Shown here: one piece after another, positions 16,843-24,631 of the stretch
Numbering within the stretch: position 1 is the first letter of the stretch
How the letters are laid out: each line of letters starts with the position of its first letter
The notes under the pieces: model-generated
Seen by the model: the letters and a program-made list of their open reading frames with translations, nothing else
Told to the model about the DNA's origin: nothing
The model's database searches: none
Source of the DNA: a virus
Reading direction: 5' to 3' (one strand)
Virus record (IMG/VR): IMGVR_UViG_3300047551_002877
Coordinates: 1 to 46,193 of that record
Length of the DNA stretch: 46,193 bases
Made by a program: the position numbers and the translations under genes

Positions 16843-17160
16843 TTAAATTTTCACTCCGGTCACTTTTTCAACATGCTTCTTAACAACCTGATCTGTTTTG
16901 ACTTGTTTTATGGATTTGTTGCCATGTTTTTCTCCCACGCTACTATTTGGATGAGCTTCTGAAATTTTCGATAGAACTTCTTTGAAGCCATCGGGTACAC
17001 GATTTCGAGAAGAGGAAGAAACACCAGATACAATCGCAGGTGCGGTGAGCACCGATTGGACATGAGGGTTGTCCCTCAAGAATTGGTCACGCTCCGACAT
17101 TTTCAAGAGTAACTCAAATTCTTCACCTGTCTCAGTATTAACAAAAATATACGTCGGCAT
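16843..17160 (-). CDS. Conserved small phage protein MPTYIFVNTETGEEFE
   Basis: A 105-residue protein when started at the ATG at 17160 (AGGAT upstream); an upstream start at 17211 would overlap the previous gene. The N-terminus is a short beta hairpin, MPTYIFVNTETGEEFE, like FmdB-type regulators but without their CxxC zinc pairs. A SERDQFLRDNPHVQSVLTAP segment follows, then a low-complexity basic tail. Many T4-like phages carry such a protein; function unknown. Confidence 0.65.
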   Translation of the reverse strand: MPTYIFVNTETGEEFELLLKMSERDQFLRDNPHVQSVLTAPAIVSGVSSSSRNRVPDGFKEVLSKISEAHPNSSVGEKHGNKSIKQVKTDQVVKKHVEKVTGVKI

Positions 17161-17168
17161 ATAATATC

Positions 17169-17714
17169 CTATGCTACTTGATACCACATCGGTACTGAGC
17201 GTTTTGTCCACTTTGCAAAATGATTCTTTCGCTCATTGTAGTATTTATGATACGATGACAGAGAATCATTCGGTACTTTGCAATCATCCGGCATAGCTGG
17301 TGTTGGAGGAAAAAAGCCAGGAGCGTTCGCAAAATTTTCAGGCAAAAGATAAAGAGCATCCATGTATTTTTCGCAGGCATGATTTTTACCATACCGATGA
17401 GTGTATTCTTTGAGTAGCCAGAACCACATACGATTCAGCCACAAGTAATTTTCTTTATTATGGCGAACCCAGACGTTAGAGGGATGATTTATATGGGATG
17501 CTTTCATCAAAGAAGATTCGAACCAATCTTGAGACATGCGCCAGCGTTTAATTTTGCGACCGTTTGATGTGGTGTCTATGTAAGGAACACCATCAAGAAT
17601 GCGGTGAGCAGTAGACATAAGTTGTGCATACTCAATGATCATTTTGACCACGTGCTTGTCACAATGCATTTCTGCACAGACACGAGGATTAGAATCAAGA
17701 TAAAAAATATTCAT
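17169..17714 (-). CDS. Conserved phage protein, unknown function
   Basis: A 181-residue protein starting MNIFYLDSNPRVCAEMHCDK at 17714. I chose this ATG because a longer frame would read through the intrinsic terminator at 17727-17750. It is rich in His, Trp and Tyr (CDKHVVKMIIEYAQLMSTAH, then HPSNVWVRHNKENYLWLNRM), suggesting a metal- or nucleic-acid-binding helical fold. It looks like a family shared by marine T4-like phages; no function is known to me. The stop lies 8 nt before the next ATG. Confidence 0.62.
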   Translation of the reverse strand: MNIFYLDSNPRVCAEMHCDKHVVKMIIEYAQLMSTAHRILDGVPYIDTTSNGRKIKRWRMSQDWFESSLMKASHINHPSNVWVRHNKENYLWLNRMWFWLLKEYTHRYGKNHACEKYMDALYLLPENFANAPGFFPPTPAMPDDCKVPNDSLSSYHKYYNERKNHFAKWTKRSVPMWYQVA

Positions 17715-17725
17715 AGTGTTTAATG

Positions 17726-17750
17726 TAAAAAGCCTGGCGTGATGCCAGGC
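17726..17750 (-). terminator. Intrinsic terminator
   Basis: Minus strand: GCCTGGC-ATCAC-GCCAGGC followed by TTTTTAC. A perfect 7-bp G+C-rich stem directly downstream of the gene at 17772-18125. Confidence 0.85.
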
Positions 17751-17771
17751 AGAACAACTACACAAGAAAAA

Positions 17772-18125
17772 TCAAACTTGTTCAACTTGTTCAGTAGGAA
17801 CAGAAACAGGTTCAGCTTTTAAGTCCTGAAGTTTTTGTACAGGCTGATCAAATTTGACCCCACGAACTTCAAGATATTTCCTAGCAGCATCAACATTCAC
17901 CAACTGATAGCCAGTTACTTTGCGACCATCTTTCATGACTCTAACAACACCACCGCCTTTCTTTTTGACTGCCCAGATAAAAGTAGACATGCGATACATC
18001 AAAATTTCACTGCCGAGATTTTGTTCAAAATCTTCTTTAGTGACTACGTTGCCGGACATAAGATACTGATAAACTTTTTCCCATGATTTAAGTTTGACAG
18101 TAGTGGTTTTTGCAGATTTAGCCAT
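17772..18125 (-). CDS. Small basic protein, possible winged-helix
   Basis: A 117-residue protein started at MAKSAKTTT (18125), with GGAG 11 bases upstream. Residues about 10-85 (KLKSWEKVYQYLMSGNVVTK, EDFEQNLGSEILMYRMSTFI, then GGGVVRVMKDGRKVTGYQLV) have the helix-helix-wing look of a DNA-binding winged helix; this is fold inference only. A monocistronic unit: sigma70 promoter at 18158-18186 in front and a terminator behind. That strong isolated expression suggests a regulator or host-takeover protein. Confidence 0.6.
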   Translation of the reverse strand: MAKSAKTTTVKLKSWEKVYQYLMSGNVVTKEDFEQNLGSEILMYRMSTFIWAVKKKGGGVVRVMKDGRKVTGYQLVNVDAARKYLEVRGVKFDQPVQKLQDLKAEPVSVPTEQVEQV

Positions 18126-18157
18126 AATATAAACTCCATTCAAGTTATTGAAAACAT

Positions 18158-18208
18158 ATTGTAACACAAGATAACCGAGGTGTCAAGTAGTTGTTGCATA
18201 AAAACAAC
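18158..18208 (-). promoter_or_regulatory. Sigma70 promoter with GTTG-N8-CAAC element
   Basis: Minus strand: palindrome at 18193-18208, then TTGACA (18181-18186), 17 bp, TACAAT (18158-18163). Drives the isolated gene 17772-18125. Confidence 0.75.
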
Positions 18209-18211
18209 AAA

Positions 18212-18337
18212 TTACATCTTCATAAACAACACAAGCACAAGAGCTCCAGACATTATACAAAATGTCAAAAGCCGACCCAGAAAAGCGCCTAGAAACGCGC
18301 CAGCAACGAAAATTGTAATAAGTTGAAGATCACCCAT
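18212..18337 (-). CDS. 41-residue membrane microprotein
   Basis: Started at MGDLQLI (18337), 41 residues with two hydrophobic stretches (about 6-20 and 24-38: ITIFVAGAFLGAFLG and FCIMSGALVLVLFM) around a single Arg. The start overlaps nothing upstream and lies 1-2 nt after the stop of the previous gene. The topology would suit a holin-like or membrane-targeting peptide, but nothing else supports a role. Confidence 0.5.
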   Translation of the reverse strand: MGDLQLITIFVAGAFLGAFLGRLLTFCIMSGALVLVLFMKM

Positions 18338-18338
18338 A

Positions 18339-18683
18339 TTAGCGCCGCATAGAAGCCTGATCTCGGGCTTCTTCCTCTGTGAAGATTGGTACCGCATTAC
18401 TCTTATGTAGCGTACCGATGCCTTTCATGGCAGTTCCAGTGTAAACTTTTCCATGAATCGGTTTCGTAGTAGAACCTTTGCCTGTGTCAACACTTGGGTA
18501 ACGAGGTGTCTCGCGCCCAGGCGGAACTTTAGGCAAAACAACAGATTTTGATAACATTTTGACGGGTGTCTTAGAGAAGTTGGTGCGAACAGAGTTAACA
18601 GAATTCAACCAATTCTGATACTCGACTTGCTCTTTTTTTGTAGGCGACTTTAGCTTTGATCGATCGCGGACGTAGATCATCAT
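18339..18683 (-). CDS. Conserved phage protein ending GTLHKSNAVPIF
   Basis: A 114-residue protein starting at ATGATG (18683), which overlaps the TGA of the 35-residue gene upstream. It begins MMIYVRDRSKLKSPTKKE. The middle is Pro/Lys-rich and the end, TGTAMKGIGTLHKSNAVPIF then FTEEEARDQASMRR, looks like a motif shared by T4-like phages and other tailed phages. No known function; probably cytoplasmic. Confidence 0.65.
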   Translation of the reverse strand: MMIYVRDRSKLKSPTKKEQVEYQNWLNSVNSVRTNFSKTPVKMLSKSVVLPKVPPGRETPRYPSVDTGKGSTTKPIHGKVYTGTAMKGIGTLHKSNAVPIFTEEEARDQASMRR

Positions 18684-18787
18684 TTGAGTGCCCAAGTTTT
18701 CCAATCTTTACGATAAATTTTATCAATCGAGATATGGTTTTTGTAGCAGTACAACCATGCATCCAGAAAGAAAGCAAATTCGTTCAT
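18680..18787 (-). CDS. 35-residue conserved microprotein
   Basis: Reads MNEFAFFLDAWLYCYKNHIS then IDKIYRKDWKTWALK and a TGA that overlaps the next ATG. A strong AGGAAAT ribosome site is present. Aromatic-rich and amphipathic. One-base stop/start overlaps at both ends show it belongs to the operon. Confidence 0.55.
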   Translation of the reverse strand: MNEFAFFLDAWLYCYKNHISIDKIYRKDWKTWALK

Positions 18788-18954
18788 TATTTCCTCGCAG
18801 AGTGATTTCGAACATCAGTAACATTATAATGCGAAAGCAAAGTTTTTTCAACAAATTCTAAAGAATCTGTTGTTTCCATACAACTAGACTGGCTCTTTTC
18901 TGTATCATCTTGACTGAAATAATTAATCAACATTGTAAACTGATCCATGCTCAT
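18787..18954 (-). CDS. 55-residue small protein
   Basis: Reads MSMDQFTMLINYFSQDD and ends VTDVRNHSARK. The ATG overlaps the TGA of the SWIM-like gene and the TAA overlaps the next ATG (TAATG), with AGGAAA upstream. Acidic; no recognised family. Confidence 0.5.
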   Translation of the reverse strand: MSMDQFTMLINYFSQDDTEKSQSSCMETTDSLEFVEKTLLSHYNVTDVRNHSARK

Positions 18955-19322
18955 TTTCCTTTAATTTCGGTAATATGTTTACACTTCGCGTGGTATTTAA
19001 AACCGACGCAAGTGCATGAGAACTGACTTCCGCTTTTGGTTACAATGTAATCTCCTTTGCTACCTTTGATTTTGAATTTTTCGACAGACTGTACATCACC
19101 AGATAAAATCTGAATCTTATGTACATTACCTGAGTGGATGACTTTGACTGGATAAGATTTGTCTTCAGTTTGAACTGAAAAACTATCCGCATCAATCCAT
19201 TTTGGATTTTTAACAACGGTTCCCTGATAAGTCTTTTCATCCCAAGGAGTTTTCGCATAGAGATAAATCGACTTATGTCGAACCGTCACAGAAACTTTTG
19301 AACCTATCGCAGGAATCTTCAT
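18951..19322 (-). CDS. SWIM-type zinc-finger-like protein
   Basis: A 123-residue protein. The N-terminal two thirds is beta-rich (KVSVTVRHKSIYLY, YQGTVVKNPKWIDADSFSVQ). The C-terminus has C-T-C-VGFKYHAK-C-KH (about residues 106-118), a CxCxnCxH pattern of SWIM zinc fingers. Likely nucleic-acid or protein binding (family inference). Transcription starts at the sigma70 promoter at 19332-19359, almost at the start codon. Heads a small operon of four overlapping genes. Confidence 0.68.
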   Translation of the reverse strand: MKIPAIGSKVSVTVRHKSIYLYAKTPWDEKTYQGTVVKNPKWIDADSFSVQTEDKSYPVKVIHSGNVHKIQILSGDVQSVEKFKIKGSKGDYIVTKSGSQFSCTCVGFKYHAKCKHITEIKGK

Positions 19323-19331
19323 AGTAAAGAC

Positions 19332-19383
19332 AGTATATCACAACGGGAAACTTTGTCAACCCCGTTTGTTGTTTTTTTACAAC
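19332..19383 (-). promoter_or_regulatory. Sigma70 promoter with GTTG-N8-CAAC element
   Basis: Palindrome 19368-19383, TTGACA 19354-19359, 16-bp spacer, TATACT 19332-19337, directly upstream of the SWIM-like gene. Confidence 0.75.
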
Positions 19384-19557
19384 TTAACCTTTTAGTAACT
19401 GCCTATTGTCACTTTCGCGCATATCTTCTTCAAATTCCTGCATTCGAAGCATTTGAAGAGCTTTTTTCAACTGCTCAACATCACCTTGTTCCTGGCGAAT
19501 GCGCTGTTCTATTTCATTTATTTGTTTTTGTATAGAGTTCATCATAGCCGTATTCAT
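19384..19557 (-). CDS. 57-residue coiled-coil protein
   Basis: Reads MNTAMMNSIQKQINEIEQRI then a continuous heptad-like helix with Gln/Glu/Arg, ending NRQLLKG. Strong GAGGAG ribosome site. Overlaps the preceding gene by 44 nt in another frame. Its stop abuts the promoter palindrome of the next operon. Confidence 0.55.
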   Translation of the reverse strand: MNTAMMNSIQKQINEIEQRIRQEQGDVEQLKKALQMLRMQEFEEDMRESDNRQLLKG

Positions 19558-19690
19558 GATTCTCCTCTCTCATCATTCGATATGTGGTTTTATCTTGATG
19601 TTTTTTCTTTTTACCATTAAACTGCTCTTGGTCTCTTTCTTTACGAAACTTAGTTTTTTGTACTCTTTCTACTCTAATAGCACCAATCAT
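19514..19690 (-). CDS. 58-residue basic protein
   Basis: Started at MIGAIRVERVQKTKFRKERD (19690), with GGGGGA upstream. Very basic and helical, followed by KKKKHQDKTTYRMMREENHE. Possibly binds RNA or DNA by charge alone. It lies between the ClpP-like gene and the coiled-coil gene, overlapping the latter. Confidence 0.5.
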   Translation of the reverse strand: MIGAIRVERVQKTKFRKERDQEQFNGKKKKHQDKTTYRMMREENHEYGYDELYTKTNK

Positions 19691-19707
19691 TTTGAAACAA
19701 TCCCCCT

Positions 19708-20334
19708 TTAAAGTATGTGATCGGCAACGCCTAGCTTTACTAACTCTTCTGCGGACATCCAAACGTCACTAGGCGTAAGTAGTTTGGACTTAACATGGCG
19801 CTCAGACATTCCTGTAGCGTCTTGAAGAATATTCAACATTCTTGTATTAGTCAATTCGGCTTCTTTTGCGAATGATTTTAGATCGTGGTGTTTGCCTTCA
19901 TAAACATCAGTATATTGATGACACATTATACCACAGTTTCTTGTAATGTATCGGTGACCTTTTTCACCCGATGCAAAAATTAAAAAAGCGGCTGACATAA
20001 CTGCACCAATACCAATCGTGTGAACTGGGCTATTGCTAAGTCTCATTACATCGATTAGACCGAGAGCTTGATATAGATCGCCACCAAAAGAATTTACATA
20101 CAACTTTAAAACTTTATTTTCTGTCTGTACACTATTCTCATAAATTATCCATTGTATCGCTTTGTTTATATTAGTTGACTCTATTTCACCAATAAGAAAG
20201 TGTGTATTCTCTTTGAGAAATGTATTATCGAGTCTATCTTGAACACTAAATGGAAGGTCTTTATCGTCCAACTCTTTTCTTCTCCCATTCGTAGGCGCTT
20301 TTAATGATTGTATCAATTTTGTATTGTGGTTCAT
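19708..20334 (-). CDS. ClpP-like serine protease
   Basis: A 208-residue protein with the ClpP fold signatures: NSFGGD (81-86) oxyanion strand, GAVMSAAFL with nucleophile Ser114, and CGIMCHQY with His139. The Asp of the triad should follow in the EGKHHDL or later helix region. ClpP degrades proteins with a Clp/AAA+ partner; T4-like marine phages encode similar proteins whose role (prohead protease or host protein turnover) is unsettled. The start overlaps the epimerase gene by 74 nt; no better in-frame ATG precedes the conserved THFLIGEI segment. Confidence 0.78.
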   Translation of the reverse strand: MNHNTKLIQSLKAPTNGRRKELDDKDLPFSVQDRLDNTFLKENTHFLIGEIESTNINKAIQWIIYENSVQTENKVLKLYVNSFGGDLYQALGLIDVMRLSNSPVHTIGIGAVMSAAFLIFASGEKGHRYITRNCGIMCHQYTDVYEGKHHDLKSFAKEAELTNTRMLNILQDATGMSERHVKSKLLTPSDVWMSAEELVKLGVADHIL

Positions 20335-21208
20335 AATTTATCAATTCTTTAGCCAGATTTATGTTCGCAACAAGATGTTTAGGATCTCCCTCTCTTTTAT
20401 CAACAAAAGAATATGCGACTTTTTGTCCAGTCACTTTTTCCACAACATCAATTACTTCCAAAACTGAGTAACCTCTCCCTGTTCCTAGATTTAAAATTAT
20501 ACTTTCGTTTTTATCGTCAAGATATTTAACCGCTTTCAAATGAGCTTCAACAACATCCAAAACATGCACATAATCTCGAATGCATGTTCCGTCTGGTGTA
20601 TCATAATCGTCCCCATAAATCTCAAAGTTATTTAGATTTTGAAGAATTTTAGGAATCAAATGTGTTTCAGGATCATGGTCTTCACCCAAGTCTTCATCTG
20701 CTCCAGCAAGATTGAAGTAGCGAAAGATAACAAAATCCATACCAGAATCGATGATTGCATTCTCGCATGCTAATTTAGTATCAGAATAGACTGAGTTATT
20801 GATTGTAGCTTCATCTTCAGGTATCAAAATCGAACTTGAAAAATAAACACCAGCAGTTGAAGAGAAGATGATTTTATTGACGCCGTGCCTCTTCATGGCA
20901 TTCAAAACGATTACAGTTCCGCCAACGTTTACTTCCCAAAATTCCGTTGGGTGTTTCTCCGATTCACCAACTTCAATTCTAGCTGCAAGATGAAATACTA
21001 CATCAATTTTCTCTTGAGAAAAAACTGTGTTAACCATTTCTCGATTGAGAATGTCATCAACAACCACACAATCGACATACGGATGTTTAGGTGGTTTTTT
21101 GTCATAGATGACAACGCGCCATCCAGTTTGTTTAAGATATTTACTTAAAATTGAACCGAGATACCCGGCCCCACCTGTAACGAGGGCGGTTCTGATTTTT
21201 GTTTCCAT
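20261..21208 (-). CDS. NAD-dependent sugar epimerase (GalE-like)
   Basis: A 315-residue extended SDR enzyme. Rossmann motif TGGAGYLGS (11-19), NAD-binding HLAAR (about 73-77), catalytic Ser in FSSTAG (115-120), Tyr141 and Lys145 in YSDTK, and RDYVHVLDVVEAHL (about 210-223). This set is typical of UDP-glucose/UDP-GlcNAc 4-epimerases. Adjacent to, and overlapping by 64 nt, a glycosyltransferase gene, so the pair probably makes and transfers a sugar to DNA, virion or cell surface (inference). Confidence 0.85.
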   Translation of the reverse strand: METKIRTALVTGGAGYLGSILSKYLKQTGWRVVIYDKKPPKHPYVDCVVVDDILNREMVNTVFSQEKIDVVFHLAARIEVGESEKHPTEFWEVNVGGTVIVLNAMKRHGVNKIIFSSTAGVYFSSSILIPEDEATINNSVYSDTKLACENAIIDSGMDFVIFRYFNLAGADEDLGEDHDPETHLIPKILQNLNNFEIYGDDYDTPDGTCIRDYVHVLDVVEAHLKAVKYLDDKNESIILNLGTGRGYSVLEVIDVVEKVTGQKVAYSFVDKREGDPKHLVANINLAKELINYEPQYKIDTIIKSAYEWEKKRVGR

Positions 21209-21906
21209 GGAAGTTTACCATTATATCTTTCGAAGTTAATTTCATTACCTTTATCGAAAAACTCTTTGTTTACCGAATTAGGATTCCCATCAAGTCGATA
21301 GCAGAGAGTGTGTACTAAAGAGCAATCATAGTTAGGAAAATATTTACTTAGATTATAAAAGAATTTTCGATCTGCTCCCCACTGCCCATACCATGCATGC
21401 CCGATATTCACCGCAACGGATTGTTTTATTGCAAAACTGGAAGTGTCTATGTGGTGCTGGTCTTCAGAAAAATAGATTGGCCATTTTCCCAAAGACTCAC
21501 AGTTATCTTCGCAGAGATAGTTGCCTTGCTTATCATAAATTTTTCTAAAACTAAAAGCCCAATCCAGATTTTTTTCTGTGATGGTTTTAACCAGTTTCTC
21601 TACATGGTCTTTTTCAAACCAATTGTCTTCATCGAGATAGCAAATGATATCAGCATTCACCAGAAACGAACATGCTGCATAGACGCGATGACCGTACCAT
21701 CCTTTTCCTATATTCTCTTGGAGACCAATAGACTTAATGGTTTTTTTAGTTTTGTTTATTGCTTGCGGATATACTTTTTGAAAATGCTCTTCACCATCAA
21801 GAAAAATATAATGAGTTAAATTTTCATAGGTTTGATCTTGAACGCTATCAACACACTGACTGAGATATGGAGTTCCAATAGTGGGAGTTACAACCGCAAC
21901 TTTCAT
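21145..21906 (-). CDS. Family 2-type glycosyltransferase
   Basis: A 253-residue GT-A fold enzyme. N-terminal VVTPTIGTPYLSQCVDSVQD, nucleotide-binding Asp37 in FLDG, and the metal-binding DED at residues 92-94 (CYLDEDNWF). The acceptor side includes DTSSFAIKQSVA and the AWYGQWGADR segment. Sugar and acceptor are not evident. It overlaps the upstream unknown gene by 4 nt and the epimerase by 64 nt. Confidence 0.82.
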   Translation of the reverse strand: MKVAVVTPTIGTPYLSQCVDSVQDQTYENLTHYIFLDGEEHFQKVYPQAINKTKKTIKSIGLQENIGKGWYGHRVYAACSFLVNADIICYLDEDNWFEKDHVEKLVKTITEKNLDWAFSFRKIYDKQGNYLCEDNCESLGKWPIYFSEDQHHIDTSSFAIKQSVAVNIGHAWYGQWGADRKFFYNLSKYFPNYDCSLVHTLCYRLDGNPNSVNKEFFDKGNEINFERYNGKLPWKQKSEPPSLQVGPGISVQF

Positions 21907-22346
21907 GAAGAAATACCTATCTCCAAACCAGGGAATGCATCAGTTAAAAGTTTTGGTGTTAGAAAAGGAACTTTAAGATCCTTGTTCATGCAACGAATTA
22001 GAAGTTCCGCCTCATCTTTATGAAGGGCTTCGAGTAAAGCAATCAATAAACTTTTCTGCTTTTGTGGAGTTAGACCTTCTGGGCGCCTAGGATGGTTCTT
22101 GATAAATCTATACAATCTCTGAACTTCAGAATGAAGATATAGATCATTCATACCAGCTGGCAGAATCGATGGTTTGTAAACTGGGATTTCTACATCGAAC
22201 ACGATCCTTGGATCGAATGCCATTTTGAGAAAGGAGAGAAAATTATCATCGGTGTGCTTTCTCAACACTTCAATTTTATCGGCTCTCTTTTCTGCTTTCT
22301 GAAATTGTTCGATAATTTCATGATACATTAATTTAAAACTCATCAA
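21903..22346 (-). CDS. Conserved T4-like phage protein, unknown function
   Basis: A 147-residue helical protein. NHPRRPEGLTPQKQKSLLIA then LLEALHKDEAELLIRCMNKD and LKVPFLTPKLLTDAFP are its striking features. The pattern recalls the N-terminal helical domain of ATP-dependent DNA ligases, without the ligase active-site Lys motif. It overlaps the RNase H gene by 14 nt and the glycosyltransferase by 4 nt, so a role near Okazaki fragment processing is possible (inference). Confidence 0.65.
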   Translation of the reverse strand: MMSFKLMYHEIIEQFQKAEKRADKIEVLRKHTDDNFLSFLKMAFDPRIVFDVEIPVYKPSILPAGMNDLYLHSEVQRLYRFIKNHPRRPEGLTPQKQKSLLIALLEALHKDEAELLIRCMNKDLKVPFLTPKLLTDAFPGLEIGISS

Positions 22347-23172
22347 TCACCTCAAGTAAATTTTTTAGTCGATTAGCAATCATATAGTTCATAAACTGTT
22401 GACGGCTAGCTGGCTTTGTTTCGTTATATGTACTTATAATACTTTCGGAGATACTTTCTGGTATCATTGATAAATCTATAAGCGTTTCGTTTCGTGACCA
22501 ATTACGGGTCATCGTTTCATTGAACTTGGATGTTCCGCACTGGGCGAACTCAGACAAGAATTTTTTAGTGACAGGTTTTTGTCGAATGCCATCAATGATA
22601 GAATTGTCCGGTGATAGAATATTTGGAATTCCATCACCAGTGTCGCCAGTCACAATCAATTCTTTCAACTGCTTGATAGGATCATCCGCTTTAATAAATT
22701 TCTTCAATGTGGGCGAATACTGTTTTACACCAGAATACGTCTGCAACTGAACAAAATCTTTATCGGATGATAGAATAAGTATTGGCTCTTTATCAGCATA
22801 CTTGTGAACCAAAGCACCGATAACATCGTCAGCTTCAGCTCCGTCCACATCGATCACTTTGTACGGCGAATGATCTTTCAATTCTTGTCGAATCTTAGAC
22901 ATACAATCGAAAATAGTCGCCCAGTCATGCCCAGAGGCTTCACGATTCTTTTTACGATGAGCTTTGTATGGAGGAAAAACTTCCCTGCGCCAATATCTCT
23001 TATTGTCACATGCAATAATAACTTCACCATATTCACGAAATTTTTTTATATTAGCTCGAATGGTATTCAGAACCATATGTCGAACTAGATTCTCTTCTAC
23101 AGGATTTTTAGAGTAACCAATTTGCTCCATGAGATTGGCGAGAACAACTTGGTTGAAATCAAAGATTATCAT
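22333..23172 (-). CDS. rnh: T4-type RNase H (5'-3' exonuclease, FEN family)
   Basis: A 279-residue homologue of T4 RNase H, which removes RNA primers on the lagging strand. Acidic metal ligands: Asp5 (IIFDFNQ), Asp56 (IIACDNKRYWRREVFP), Asp108/110 and Asp115/116 (DVDGAEADDVIGA), Asp137/139 (LSSDKDFVQL), and Asp177/180 (TGDTGDGIPN). The helical arch RREVFPPYKAHRKK is intact. Length is close to T4 Rnh (305). Confidence 0.9.
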   Translation of the reverse strand: MIIFDFNQVVLANLMEQIGYSKNPVEENLVRHMVLNTIRANIKKFREYGEVIIACDNKRYWRREVFPPYKAHRKKNREASGHDWATIFDCMSKIRQELKDHSPYKVIDVDGAEADDVIGALVHKYADKEPILILSSDKDFVQLQTYSGVKQYSPTLKKFIKADDPIKQLKELIVTGDTGDGIPNILSPDNSIIDGIRQKPVTKKFLSEFAQCGTSKFNETMTRNWSRNETLIDLSMIPESISESIISTYNETKPASRQQFMNYMIANRLKNLLEVIDEF

Positions 23173-23182
23173 TTTATTTCTT

Positions 23183-24226
23183 TCAAATTATACGAAGCAT
23201 GATTGTATCTTTATTAATACGACCTGTCAAGAGACTTTCCTTCGTAGATAATTTACCGAGAAGATTTCGTAAGGCAACTTTACCGGCACTCATTACTTCT
23301 GGCAAAGTTTGTTCAGGTTTACGAAGACGTTTAGATACAGACTTACTTTCGGCAAAGTTTAGAAGCGTAGATCCTTTAACTGAGAATCCAGAAGCATCTT
23401 CAGCATGATAAACGCCGAGAGAACGGGTTTTAACATTGAATACCCACAATTGCATTGCACCGATTATTTGTTTCGGAGTAATCGATTTGAGTTTGAACTC
23501 TTTACACTCAGACAAGTATTGTAGCTTCGAAACCAGTTGATCTGGAGTCTTAACTTTGCGCTTACGTGGTTTACGAGTAGCTTTGGACTCGCCAGAAATT
23601 TTCAATGCATCAGTAATAATTGTATCACAATAGGCAATCAATTTTTTGAGTTGTGTCTTTGAGAAGTTCGAATAACCTTCTTTGATATCGGAATCTTTTG
23701 TATTCAATACTTCATCAAACTCATTACGGCGCTTCTTGAATATTTCAACGATTCGATTTGCATGAATTCCCTTTGCACGATCTTGCATCATAGCGAAGGG
23801 TGATTTGGTATCTTTGTATCCGCTTGCGATATAATCGTCGATTGCACCTTCAAGATCGCCAGCGATTTCAGAAACTTTTTCTTTCAGTCGGTCCTGAATG
23901 TTAGGAACAACAACATCAACAACTGGTGCTTTGACAACTTTTTCAACTTGAAGGTAATGCTTCAATTGATCGGTGATATATTTCTTACCGTACTTACCGA
24001 GATCATTACCATTCATCTCAGCGCGACAAAGCCAAGCCATCGTAAGAAAACTTTTCGAAGTATCGAGTTTTCCTGATAGGCGATTCTTTTTACAATAATC
24101 TTGAATGTACTTTACTGCATCTTTGTTTTCTTTATTTTCATGATACCAGTTCAAGCATTTTAACAGTTGCAGTTGAGACAATGTACCTTCGTATTTTGGT
24201 TCTTCAGCTTTTTGAAAACGCACCAT
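23183..24226 (-). CDS. Conserved T4-like phage protein, unknown function
   Basis: A 347-residue Lys-rich protein. The N-terminal third is helical (LSQLQLLKCLNWYHENKENK), the middle carries a patch RKPRKRKVKTP (about 218-228) that could bind nucleic acid, and the last third has a beta region (KQIIGAMQLWVFNVKTRSLG, VYHAEDASGFSVKGSTLLNF). I recognise it only as a type found in marine T4-like phages. It overlaps the upstream gene by 23 nt and sits before rnh, pointing to DNA metabolism. Confidence 0.65.
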   Translation of the reverse strand: MVRFQKAEEPKYEGTLSQLQLLKCLNWYHENKENKDAVKYIQDYCKKNRLSGKLDTSKSFLTMAWLCRAEMNGNDLGKYGKKYITDQLKHYLQVEKVVKAPVVDVVVPNIQDRLKEKVSEIAGDLEGAIDDYIASGYKDTKSPFAMMQDRAKGIHANRIVEIFKKRRNEFDEVLNTKDSDIKEGYSNFSKTQLKKLIAYCDTIITDALKISGESKATRKPRKRKVKTPDQLVSKLQYLSECKEFKLKSITPKQIIGAMQLWVFNVKTRSLGVYHAEDASGFSVKGSTLLNFAESKSVSKRLRKPEQTLPEVMSAGKVALRNLLGKLSTKESLLTGRINKDTIMLRII

Positions 24227-24494
24227 TTATGAGTTCCTCAAATGAAAAATTACGATAATCTGTCAGTATGCGAATACCATCAGGCAATTCACGATATGCT
24301 TTAGCTATTGTTTTTGCACAATCAATAGCTTCTTTCTCAGTCATTGGGACGCAAAATCCGAATGCTTGTTGAAAATTTTCTGCATTGATATACTTTATCA
24401 TATTTGGGGCGTAACTGTCAAATATACTGTCTATTTCGAGCAACGGAGCAACACGGCAACCGTCCCTCAAAATTACAACATAAATTCCGTTCAT
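24204..24494 (-). CDS. 96-residue unknown protein
   Basis: Started at MNGIYVVILRDGCRVAPLLE (24494). A beta hairpin is followed by two helices, with TEKEAIDCAKTIAKAYRELP towards the end. No family recognised. It is 2 nt after the stop of the 44-residue gene and overlaps the next gene, so it is part of the 24-25 kb operon driven from 25.1 kb. Confidence 0.55.
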   Translation of the reverse strand: MNGIYVVILRDGCRVAPLLEIDSIFDSYAPNMIKYINAENFQQAFGFCVPMTEKEAIDCAKTIAKAYRELPDGIRILTDYRNFSFEELINGAFSKS

Positions 24495-24496
24495 TT

Positions 24497-24631
24497 TTAT
24501 CCAGCCTCTTCTTGTTCGTACCACACGGCCATTTTTTCTAACTCCCTATCTAGCTCTTCATCGGAAAGCAAAGGAAAGAAAAACTCAGCCATAACGTCAT
24601 CGAGAGTATCTAGTTCAAAATTTTCCATCAT
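24497..24631 (-). CDS. 44-residue acidic microprotein
   Basis: Reads MMENFELDTLDDVMAEFFFP then LLSDEELDRELEKMAVWYEQ. The start overlaps the TGA of the upstream gene (ATGATG over TGA). Highly acidic helix-turn-helix-sized peptide; a DNA-mimic or adaptor role is conceivable but unsupported. Confidence 0.5.
   Translation of the reverse strand: MMENFELDTLDDVMAEFFFPLLSDEELDRELEKMAVWYEQEEAG

Noticed and set aside
17169-17765. Longer start for the 181-residue gene
   Set aside because: The extension is a translation of the intrinsic terminator hairpin.
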